Both the position numbers and the translations under genes were made by a program. From Glutamicibacter sp002979865 (GTDB lineage: Bacteria; Actinomycetota; Actinomycetes; Actinomycetales; Micrococcaceae): a stretch of DNA of 64,000 nucleotides. Where the stretch lies: the NCBI RefSeq assembly GCF_050030965.1, contig NZ_CP188297.1:2356001-2420000 (forward strand). The letters run 5' to 3'. Every line of letters starts with the position of its first letter. Position 1 is the stretch's first letter. The notes beneath the pieces were generated by a model. It worked only from the letters and a program-made list of their open reading frames with translations, was not told the DNA's origin and ran no database searches. This document shows, piece after piece, positions 8,075 to 15,015 of the stretch.

Positions 8075-10531
8075 ATGAAGAGCTTTGCATCCTTCCGGGC
8101 ACCTGCCGACCATGACGGATTCATCCACGTGCGGGGTGCCAACGAGAACAACCTGGACAATGTCGAAGTGCGCATTCCGCGCGATTCCATTGTCGCCTTC
8201 ACCGGGGTCTCCGGTTCCGGGAAATCTTCCCTGGCCTTCGGAACCATCTTCGCTGAATCCCAGCGCCGATTCCTGGAATCGGTGGCTCCCTACGCGCGGC
8301 GCCTGATCGCCCAGGGGCACACTCCCAAGGTGGAATTCATCTCCGGGCTGCCACCGGCCGTGGCCCTGCAGCAACGGCGTGGTGCTGCCAGTTCCCGTTC
8401 CACCGTCGGGACCCTGACTACGCTGTCCAACTCCGTGCGCATGCTGTTCTCCCGCACAGGAACCTACCCCCAGGGTGCGGCGAGGCTGGATTCGGATGCC
8501 TTTTCCACCAACACCGCGGCCGGCGCCTGCGCGCAATGCCACGGTGCGGGAACGGTGCATTCGGTCAGCGAGGAATCGCTGGTCCCGGATTCCTCCCTGA
8601 GCATCAGGGACGGCGCGATTGCGGCTTGGCCCGGCGCCTGGCAGGGCAAGAACCTGCGGGACATCACCACGCACCTGGGCTACGACATCGACGTTCCGTT
8701 CCAGCAGCTGCCCGCGGAAACACGGAAGTGGCTGCTGTTCACCGAAGACCAGCCAGTCGTGGAAGTCACCCCGGAACGGGATCGCGTGGCCAAACCGTAC
8801 AAGGGCCGGTTCTGGAGTGCCGAACGCTACGTCCGGCACACGGTTGCGACCTCGAAGAGCGAGAACCTGCGGTCCAAGGCGCTGGCTTTCATGCATTCGC
8901 AGGATTGCCCGGCGTGCTCGGGGACGGGATTGCGCCCCGATGCCCTCCAGGTCACCTTCGACGGCCTGGATATCGCGGAATTCAACGGCAAGCCGCTCAG
9001 CTCCCTGGCCGAGCTCTTGCGCCCCTTCGCGGCTGATGCCCAGGCTGAGGCGCAGGCTGAAGTCGCGAGCATCATCAGCGCCGACCTGCTGGGCCGAATC
9101 CAGGTGCTGGTCGAGCTCGGGCTGGGATACCTGAGCCTGGACCGCGCCACCCCGACGCTGTCGCCGGGGGAAATGCAGCGCCTGCGCATCGCCACCCAGC
9201 TGCGCGCGGGACTGTTCGGCGTCATCTACGTGCTCGATGAGCCATCGGCCGGACTGCACCCGGCCGATGTGCAGCCGCTGATCGAGGTGCTCGATGCGCT
9301 CAAGGCCGAAGGCAACTCGGTGTTCGTGGTGGAGCACAATATGGATGTGGTCAGCCGTGCGCAATGGATTGTCGATGTCGGCCCGGGCGCGGGCAGCAAC
9401 GGCGGGCAGGTGCTCTACAGCGGAGAAGTTTCCGGGCTGTCCGGAATTGAGGGATCCGTGACCCGGCGCTTCCTCGATCCCGGGCCTGCGCCGCGCCGCG
9501 AGCCGCGCGAAGCCCAAGGATGGGTGCAGCTGCGCGGGGTGAACCTGCACAACCTGGACGACGTGGACGCCGCGTTCCCGCTGGGGGTCTTCTGTTCGGT
9601 CACCGGCGTGTCGGGATCGGGCAAGTCCAGCCTGGTCTGCGGTGCCCTGGCCCAGGCTGCGGGCGGCCCGGTGCTTGCCGGGCCGGAGGATCCGGAGGCG
9701 GCGGCGGACCGCGCGGTGATCGCCGAGGTCACCGGCGCAGACCAGCTAAGCCGCGTAGTGCTCATGGACCAGAAGCCCATCGGGCGCACGCCCAGATCCA
9801 ATGTCGCAACCTACACGGGCCTGTTCGATGCGGTCCGCAAGGCTTTCTCCGAGCTGCCGCTGTCCAGGCAACGCGGCTACAGTGCCGGACGCTTCTCCTT
9901 CAACGTTGCCGGCGGGCGGTGCGAGAACTGCCAGGGCGAAGGCTACCTGGAAATCGAGCTGCTCTTCTTGCCAGGGACCTACGGGCCATGTCCCGAATGC
10001 CGCGGAACCCGGTACAACCAGCAGACCCTGGACGTCGAATACCAGGGCAAGAACATTGCCCAGATCCTGGAACTGGACGTCAGCCAAGCCGAAGAATTCC
10101 TCTCCGGAATCCCTTCCGCGGCACGGGCCCTGGCGACCCTGCGCGAAGTCGGACTGGGGTATCTGCAGCTGGGCCAGCCAGCTACCGAAATGTCCGGCGG
10201 CGAAGCCCAGCGCATCAAGCTGGCCACCGAACTCCAGCGCCAGCGCCGCGGGCACACGCTCTATCTTCTCGATGAGCCCACCACCGGACTGCACCCTGCC
10301 GACGTGCAGCTGCTGGTATCGCAGCTGCAGCAGCTGGTCGACCAGGACAACACCGTCATCGTGGTGGAACACCAGATGGATGTGGTTGCCGCAAGCGACT
10401 GGGTGATCGATTTGGGGCCGGCCGGCGGGGATGGCGGCGGGCGCATCGTTGCCGAGGGGACCCCAACGGCGGTGGCGCAAGACAAGGCCAGCAGAACCGC
10501 GCAATACCTTGCGCGCCGGCTGGCCTTGTGA
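8075..10531 (+). CDS. UvrA2-like excinuclease ATPase subunit
   Basis: This UvrA-family protein of about 818 residues has two ABC ATPase modules. Module 1 has Walker A GVSGSGKSS (44-52). Zinc-binding CxxC pairs follow: CAQC, CPAC, CENC and CPEC. The signatures LSPGEMQRLRIA and MSGGEAQRIKLA precede Walker B segments VLDEPSAGLH and LLDEPTTGLH. The segment between the RSTVGT motif and the first CAQC finger is very short, so the roughly 120-residue UvrB-binding domain of classical UvrA is missing. This is the UvrA2/DrrC architecture, linked to tolerance of DNA-binding drugs rather than canonical repair. A GTG at 8051 is an alternative start. It converges with panD 7 bases later. Confidence 0.9.
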   Translation: MKSFASFRAPADHDGFIHVRGANENNLDNVEVRIPRDSIVAFTGVSGSGKSSLAFGTIFAESQRRFLESVAPYARRLIAQGHTPKVEFISGLPPAVALQQRRGAASSRSTVGTLTTLSNSVRMLFSRTGTYPQGAARLDSDAFSTNTAAGACAQCHGAGTVHSVSEESLVPDSSLSIRDGAIAAWPGAWQGKNLRDITTHLGYDIDVPFQQLPAETRKWLLFTEDQPVVEVTPERDRVAKPYKGRFWSAERYVRHTVATSKSENLRSKALAFMHSQDCPACSGTGLRPDALQVTFDGLDIAEFNGKPLSSLAELLRPFAADAQAEAQAEVASIISADLLGRIQVLVELGLGYLSLDRATPTLSPGEMQRLRIATQLRAGLFGVIYVLDEPSAGLHPADVQPLIEVLDALKAEGNSVFVVEHNMDVVSRAQWIVDVGPGAGSNGGQVLYSGEVSGLSGIEGSVTRRFLDPGPAPRREPREAQGWVQLRGVNLHNLDDVDAAFPLGVFCSVTGVSGSGKSSLVCGALAQAAGGPVLAGPEDPEAAADRAVIAEVTGADQLSRVVLMDQKPIGRTPRSNVATYTGLFDAVRKAFSELPLSRQRGYSAGRFSFNVAGGRCENCQGEGYLEIELLFLPGTYGPCPECRGTRYNQQTLDVEYQGKNIAQILELDVSQAEEFLSGIPSAARALATLREVGLGYLQLGQPATEMSGGEAQRIKLATELQRQRRGHTLYLLDEPTTGLHPADVQLLVSQLQQLVDQDNTVIVVEHQMDVVAASDWVIDLGPAGGDGGGRIVAEGTPTAVAQDKASRTAQYLARRLAL

Positions 10532-10538
10532 AGCTGGA

Positions 10539-10961
10539 CTAGTTGCTGTTCAGCAGTGCGTACGGCGGGGTCTGCACCCCGTCGGCCACCGCTTCGGCAG
10601 GATCATCGCCGAGGTGGATGATCTTGTTATCGGCATCCACATGCACCACGCTCGGCACATAGCCACGAGCCTCGGCGTCTTCCATCTGCGCATAGCTGAT
10701 CAGGATGACCAGGTCCCCGGGGTGCACCAGATGCGCTGCCGCACCATTGATGCCGATGACCCCGCTGCCCGGCTCGCCGGCGATGGTGTAGGTTTCCAGG
10801 CGGGCGCCGTTGGTGATGTCTACGATGCTGACCAGTTCGCCGGGCAGGATATCCGAGGCTTCGAGCAGCTCGGAGTCAACGGTGACCGAGCCTACGTAGT
10901 GCAGGTCTGCCTGGGTGACAGTTGCCCGGTGGATCTTGGACTTGAACATGGTGCGTTGCAT
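10539..10961 (-). CDS. panD: Aspartate 1-decarboxylase (pyruvoyl type)
   Basis: This 140-residue PanD makes beta-alanine from L-aspartate for pantothenate and coenzyme A synthesis. Lys9 (KSKIHRATVT), the self-cleavage site Gly24-Ser25 (HYVGSVTVD) that yields the pyruvoyl group, and the motif GINGAAAHLVHPGDLVILISYA are all present. The length is normal for actinobacteria, which have a short C-terminal tail; here it runs to YALLNSN. It converges with the UvrA2-like gene and lies downstream of hutH on the same strand, with no other pantothenate gene nearby. Confidence 0.95.
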   Translation of the reverse strand: MQRTMFKSKIHRATVTQADLHYVGSVTVDSELLEASDILPGELVSIVDITNGARLETYTIAGEPGSGVIGINGAAAHLVHPGDLVILISYAQMEDAEARGYVPSVVHVDADNKIIHLGDDPAEAVADGVQTPPYALLNSN

Positions 10962-11071
10962 TAGACGATTCTTTCACGCGAGGTAAGTGGTTTCCCGGTA
11001 TCCAAGCTTACGCCTCTTGCGCGCAGATGCCCGGGCATTGTCCGGCACCCCACACAGTTGGCCGCGAACGG

Positions 11072-12613
11072 CTACTTTGGCAGATGGGTTTCCAGCACGC
11101 GATGCACTTCCCCGGAGGCCAGCAACTGGCAAGCAGCTTCCAGCTCGGCAGAGAGGAAACGGTCCTCGCCCGGACCTGCGACCTTGGTGCGCAGCAGCTC
11201 CAATACGGCGCCGGTAGCCGGGCCAGGCTGCAATGGCTGGCGCAGATCCAGGGCTCGACCGGCAATCAGCATTTCAATTGCCAGGATGCGGCGCAGGTTG
11301 GCGACCGAGGTGCGCAATTTGCGCGCCGCGTGCCAACCCAGGGAAACATGGTCTTCCTGCATCGCTGATGACGGGATGGAATCCACGCTGGCCGGTACGG
11401 CCAGACGCTTGTTCTCCGCGACCAGTCCGGCCTGCGTGTACTGGGCGATCATCATGCCCGAATCCACGCCCGGGTCATCGGCAAGGAAAGCTGGCAGATC
11501 GCGGGAACGAGCCGGGTCGAGCATGCGATCGGTCCGGCGCTCTGCAATGGATCCCAGGTCAGCTACGGCAATGGCCAAGAAGTCCAAGACGTACGCCACG
11601 GGAGCACCGTGGAAGTTGCCGTTGGAGGTGACTTCACCCGATGGCAGCACGACAGGGTTATCGATGGCTGCCGCCAATTCGCGGGTGGCGACCAGGCGGG
11701 CATGGGCGATGGTGTCGCGCACTGCGCCGGTAACCTGCGGGGAGCAGCGCAGCGAGTAGGCATCCTGCACCCGGCCGTCGCCTTCGCGGTGCGAAGCGAC
11801 AATGGGGGAGCCCGAAAGGAAACTGAACATGTTCGCAGCACTGCGGCCCTGGCCCGGATGCGGGCGCAGCGGTTCGTGCAGTTCAGCACGGAAGACCTGG
11901 TCGGTGCCCAGCTGGGCTTCGACGCTCATGGCCGCGGTGGCGTCGGCAATGTCTGCGAGCTCTTCCAGGTCTGCCAGTGCCATCAGCAGCTGGCCGAGCA
12001 TGCCGTCGGTGCCGTTGACCAGCGCCAGGCCTTCCTTCTCCGCCAGTTCGACAGGTTCCAGTCCTGCTTCAGCAAAGAGCTCCGGCACTGGGCGCTTCAC
12101 GCCTTCGCGGTCAGTGGCCTCGCCTTCGCCCATCAAGACCAGTGCGCAGTGGGAGAGCGGAGCAAGGTCTCCTGAGCAACCCAGCGAACCGTACTCACGC
12201 ACCACCGGGGTGATGCCGGCATTAAGCAGTCCAACCATGGTTTCCAGCACTACCGGGCGCACGCCGGTGCGGCCCGAGGCCAGGGTCTTGGCGCGCAGGA
12301 ACATCAGCGCGCGCACCACTTCGCGCTCAACTGGGTCGCCCATGCCGGCTGCATGCGAGCGGATCAGCGAACGCTGCAGTTTAGCGCGGTCCTCGGGAGC
12401 GATGTGGCGCGTTGCCAGGGCGCCGAACCCGGTGGAAATGCCATAGACCGGGGTGTCGGCTGAAGCCAGGGCATCAATGTGGGCGCGGACTGCTGCCAGT
12501 TCTTCAAGAACCTGAGGCGCGAGGCTAATCTGCGCGTTGTGCCGGGCTACCGCAATCACGTCATCGGCGGTGGCGCCAGCTAGGTCCAGGGTTACGTGCG
12601 GGGAAGTAGCCAT
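11072..12613 (-). CDS. hutH: Histidine ammonia-lyase
   Basis: This 513-residue enzyme converts L-histidine to trans-urocanate and ammonia, the first step of histidine use. Conserved parts include YGISTGFG (Tyr57), the MIO-forming loop GSLGCSGDLAPLSH and the late QEDHVSLG. The MIO triad is Cys146-Ser147-Gly148 rather than the common Ala-Ser-Gly, a variant also known from actinomycete enzymes. The ATG at 12613 is preferred to a TTG three codons upstream. A HutR-like motif lies about 94 bases upstream. hutU is 2.4 kb upstream on the same strand, and no hutI, hutG or hutP is in the window. Confidence 0.96.
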   Translation of the reverse strand: MATSPHVTLDLAGATADDVIAVARHNAQISLAPQVLEELAAVRAHIDALASADTPVYGISTGFGALATRHIAPEDRAKLQRSLIRSHAAGMGDPVEREVVRALMFLRAKTLASGRTGVRPVVLETMVGLLNAGITPVVREYGSLGCSGDLAPLSHCALVLMGEGEATDREGVKRPVPELFAEAGLEPVELAEKEGLALVNGTDGMLGQLLMALADLEELADIADATAAMSVEAQLGTDQVFRAELHEPLRPHPGQGRSAANMFSFLSGSPIVASHREGDGRVQDAYSLRCSPQVTGAVRDTIAHARLVATRELAAAIDNPVVLPSGEVTSNGNFHGAPVAYVLDFLAIAVADLGSIAERRTDRMLDPARSRDLPAFLADDPGVDSGMMIAQYTQAGLVAENKRLAVPASVDSIPSSAMQEDHVSLGWHAARKLRTSVANLRRILAIEMLIAGRALDLRQPLQPGPATGAVLELLRTKVAGPGEDRFLSAELEAACQLLASGEVHRVLETHLPK

Positions 12614-12706
12614 GATTTTCAATCCGTTCTCTACGCTGCAATGAGGTCTCTAATCTCCATTGTTCGGCAGAACGAGTTTGCACGGCACTGATATTCGGGT
12701 CATCTG

Positions 12707-12720
12707 TCCGAAATGTCAGA
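12707..12720. promoter_or_regulatory. HutR-like operator upstream of hutH
   Basis: The site reads TCCGAAATGTCAGA on the plus strand and lies about 94 bases from the hutH ATG. It closely matches a second site before hutU. Both resemble the motif TCTGwwATwCCAGA that I recall for the IclR-type regulator HutR of corynebacteria, at 11 of 14 positions each. The role as an operator is inferred from this similarity and from the equal distance to both genes. Confidence 0.5.
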
Positions 12721-12742
12721 CAGTGCCCTGGAGGGAGAAAAG

Positions 12743-12768
12743 AACGGACCTCCAATTGGAGGCCCGTT
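12743..12768 (-). terminator. Terminator after the DUF3060 lipoprotein gene
   Basis: The hairpin has arms AACGG..CCTCC and GGAGG..CCGTT around an AATT loop, with one mismatch. On the minus strand it is followed by a T/C-rich run (CTTTTCTCCC). It ends the lipoprotein transcript before the hutH promoter region. Confidence 0.7.
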
Positions 12769-12782
12769 CAGGGGTTCCGGTT

Positions 12783-13355
12783 TCAGAAGATGATGCCTTC
12801 GAAGGCTTCCTCGCCAAATTTGTTGGACGAGCCGTTGTCCGTGACCTTGGCGTTCTCGTTAAGGGATGCGGCAGAATTGCCGATGCCGCTAAGGGTTACG
12901 TGCTTGATGTTCTTGACCGCTGCGATATTACCGCTGCCGTCCAGCTCAAGATTCTTGATGTGCGGAGCGACGATCATGTTTCCGGAACCAGAGACGGTGA
13001 CGTTCTGGCAATCGCCGATGAGCTTCAGCATTTGACCCATTTCAGAGATATCCATGCCGCCCGTGCACCTGATTTCGGTCGCTTGCGCATCGAGGAAATC
13101 ATAGACGGACTGGAAGGTGCTGTCCGCAGGTGCCTTCGGAACATTGGGAGTACCAGTAGAAGCGCCTTCTGGGGCTTTGGAGCTTGGGGTGACGCTGCCT
13201 TCGATAGGCCCGGCGTTCTCCGGTGCCATGCTTTCTTCTGCTGGTGCGCTTGTCTCTTCGCTGGAGGGTTGGATGCTCACGCAACCTGCCAGTGCGACTG
13301 CAAGGATTCCAACCGCCAGCGGCCCAGCGAGGCGTTTGGTAATTTTCGAGAACAT
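12783..13355 (-). CDS. DUF3060 lipoprotein
   Basis: This protein of about 190 residues begins with a lipoprotein signal, MFSKITKRLAGPLAVG, with lipobox LAGC (Cys25). A flexible Ser/Glu/Pro/Ala-rich linker runs to about residue 75. The C-terminal part alternates beta-strand-like repeats such as VTVSGSGNMIVAPHIKNLELDGSGNIAAVKNIKHVTLSGIGN, the DUF3060 pattern of short repeats also seen in auto-transporter-like adhesin head domains. It is probably anchored on the outer face of the membrane; its role is unknown. The second of two close ATGs (13355) fits the AGGA ribosome-binding site better than 13361. Confidence 0.8.
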   Translation of the reverse strand: MFSKITKRLAGPLAVGILAVALAGCVSIQPSSEETSAPAEESMAPENAGPIEGSVTPSSKAPEGASTGTPNVPKAPADSTFQSVYDFLDAQATEIRCTGGMDISEMGQMLKLIGDCQNVTVSGSGNMIVAPHIKNLELDGSGNIAAVKNIKHVTLSGIGNSAASLNENAKVTDNGSSNKFGEEAFEGIIF

Positions 13356-13523
13356 AACCATCCTGTCAATCGAACCGGCCAGCGCATTTGGACACGCGGT
13401 ATAGATACATTCTGCGTTGAATGACGATAAATGACCAACGCGAACGGCTCAGGAACGAATGAGTTCTCGTGCCCCGGGAGCACGCAACCATGCAATTTGC
13501 TGACGATTCCGTGCGGGGACAAA

Positions 13524-13570
13524 AGTAATCGCTTCACCGCTTGCCCAGTGCAAGCAGTGAAGCGATTACT
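13524..13570 (-). terminator. Strong terminator after the QSY-rich protein gene
   Basis: A perfect 14-base stem (AGTAATCGCTTCAC at 13524-13537 with GTGAAGCGATTACT at 13557-13570) encloses a further short stem. Read on the minus strand it is followed by TTTTGTCC. It ends the gene at 13635-14048 and isolates it from the lipoprotein gene. Confidence 0.75.
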
Positions 13571-13634
13571 AGTGCCCAGGGGGAGAACGGGCACGATTTG
13601 AGCCGGCAGGCGAACCTACCGGGCTATTTGGTTC

Positions 13635-14048
13635 CTAGAATCCTTCATTCCGCTCTTCGGAACCAAATTGGCTTTCATCGTTTCCATACGATTGGCCATC
13701 GGACTGCTGTCCGGACTGGCTTTCGCCGCCAAACGATTCCTCACCGGATTCGTTGCTATCGACGTAGGACTGCTGCTCCGACTGCTGTCCGGACTGGCTA
13801 TCGCTGCCGTAGGACTGCTGTTCTGACTGCTGGCTTTCGCCGCCACCGTAGGACTGCTGTTCCGACTGGCTGTCATTGCCGTAGGACTGCTGGCTTTCGC
13901 CACCGCCATAGGACTGCTGTTCTGACTGCTGGCTTTCGAATCCGCCATTGTCATTTGATCCGAAATCTGAATTGGACTGGCTTTCGAAGCCTTCAGATTC
14001 GTTGTTGTCGAAGTTCCCGAACTGCTCGTTTGCATCCTGCTCAGACAT
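13635..14048 (-). CDS. Q/S/G/Y-rich low-complexity (prion-like) protein
   Basis: The 137-residue protein starts MSEQDANEQFGNFDNNE and is almost wholly disordered in character. It contains six QSY units (five QQSY plus one GQSY), mostly followed by Gly, interspersed with GGGESQQ, DSQSEQQ and DSQSG blocks. It is acidic, lacks Cys and Lys, and has one Arg, near the C-terminus (EERNEGF). The ATG at 14048 has GGAGGA upstream, a promoter-like element lies behind it and a strong terminator follows, so it looks like a real expressed gene. The composition resembles the prion-like domains of eukaryotic FUS-type proteins; no function can be assigned. It is divergent from dps. Confidence 0.8.
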   Translation of the reverse strand: MSEQDANEQFGNFDNNESEGFESQSNSDFGSNDNGGFESQQSEQQSYGGGESQQSYGNDSQSEQQSYGGGESQQSEQQSYGSDSQSGQQSEQQSYVDSNESGEESFGGESQSGQQSDGQSYGNDESQFGSEERNEGF

Positions 14049-14083
14049 GCTGTCCTCCGTGGGTCGGTGGATCCTGACTTGCC

Positions 14084-14114
14084 CTACGCTATGCGTAGAA
14101 AAAGCCCGGTTCAA
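14084..14114 (-). promoter_or_regulatory. Promoter with palindrome before the QSY-rich gene
   Basis: On the minus strand, TTGAAC (14109-14114) is followed by a 17-base spacer and TAGCGT (14086-14091). The -10 lies inside a perfect 6-3-6 palindrome, CTACGC-TAT-GCGTAG on the plus strand (14084-14098), which could bind a repressor. The predicted transcript start is about 30 bases before the ATG. Confidence 0.5.
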
Positions 14115-14427
14115 GGATTTCGGGGAAGCTCAGGGCCGCTGGAAACCCGCAGTTAAGCCAATACCCATGGTGTTCAGAGACTTCGGCCAATATTCACTAC
14201 TGCGTGCTAAAGGAATCGCCATTCCCGGGAACCCGAGGGACAAGGAGGATTTTCCGCAGCTGCCATGGCGGCTTCTGGAATTGCTCAACAGGCGCGAAGA
14301 GAAAGCTGAGCGTTCTCCGAAAGAATTGTCCATCCGGTCGGAATCCGCCCGGTAAATCGATAGTGTCCAGACTGGGACACCGAGACAGGTCTTGCCCCAA
14401 GCGTCCATGACAACGTAAGGAGAAGCA
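14115..14427. other. Intergenic region between the QSY-rich gene and dps
   Basis: This gap holds the upstream DNA of two divergent genes. An open frame of 62 codons from 14167 on the plus strand has no ribosome-binding site and no recognisable protein features, so I do not call it. I see no convincing dps promoter by eye. The ribosome-binding site of dps (TAAGGAGA) lies at 14416-14422. Confidence 0.5.
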
Positions 14428-14937
14428 TTGGCTAATTCGAAGAAGACTCCAGCAAAGAAAACTGATCGCGAAAACGCAGAAAACGGGTTCGTGGCTCCGG
14501 AAGTGCTGCGCGAGTCCTTGCAGACCGTGCTGATCCAGCTGCTGGACCTGCAATTGGTGGGCAAGCAAATCCACTGGAACGTTGTTGGTCCCAACTTCCG
14601 CGACCTGCACCAGAACCTCGACGAAATCGTTGACATCGCGCGTCGCGGCTCGGATGAAGTCGCCGAGCGGATGCGAGCTTTGCATGCCACTCCGGACGGG
14701 CTGGCAGCAACGGTCACGAAGTACACGAAGCTGGAACAACCGGTGAATACCGAAATCCTGACCACTAATGCAGTGGACATGGTTGTCAAGGCACTGCAGA
14801 CCACTGTGGGAGTCATGCGAGAGGTCCATGACCCGGTGGATGAAGCGGATCCGACCACCGCCGATATCCTGCACCAGTACATTGCGGATCTGGAGCAGCA
14901 AGCCTGGTTTATCAGCGCGGAAACCCGGGAGCCTTAA
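14428..14937 (+). CDS. dps: Dps-family DNA-binding ferritin-like protein
   Basis: This 169-residue Dps protein would form a dodecamer that stores iron and protects DNA from oxidative damage. The ferroxidase-site region is visible: LQLVGKQIHWNVVGPNFRDLHQNLDEIVDIARRGSDEVAERM, with the His and Asp/Glu residues in place. The N-terminal tail is Lys-rich (MANSKKTPAKKTDRE), as in Dps proteins that bind DNA. Translation starts at TTG behind TAAGGAGA. The C-terminus ends QQAWFISAETREP, with the conserved W-F pattern of the last helix. It converges with hutU across a shared terminator. Confidence 0.92.
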   Translation: MANSKKTPAKKTDRENAENGFVAPEVLRESLQTVLIQLLDLQLVGKQIHWNVVGPNFRDLHQNLDEIVDIARRGSDEVAERMRALHATPDGLAATVTKYTKLEQPVNTEILTTNAVDMVVKALQTTVGVMREVHDPVDEADPTTADILHQYIADLEQQAWFISAETREP

Positions 14938-14967
14938 CCCGGGCCGCGCGGTCCTGGAATTGAATAA

Positions 14968-15006
14968 ATAGCCTGAGGCACCACAATCAGTGGTGCCTCA
15001 GGCTAT
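14968..15006. terminator. Bidirectional terminator between dps and hutU
   Basis: A perfect 17-base stem (left arm 14968-14984, right arm 14990-15006; core GCCTGAGGCACCAC) surrounds the five-base loop AATCA. It lies between the convergent stops of dps and hutU, and A/T-rich DNA flanks it on the left. It probably serves both transcripts. Confidence 0.8.
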
Positions 15007-15015
15007 GTGCGCGTC

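Noticed and set aside
13674..13945. Short tandem repeats that could look like a CRISPR array
   Set aside because: The repeats are in frame, irregularly spaced and encode the QSY-rich protein; there are no uniform spacers.
14167..14355. Plus-strand open frame of 62 codons upstream of dps
   Set aside because: No ribosome-binding site, no recognisable motif, and it lies in the divergent regulatory region.
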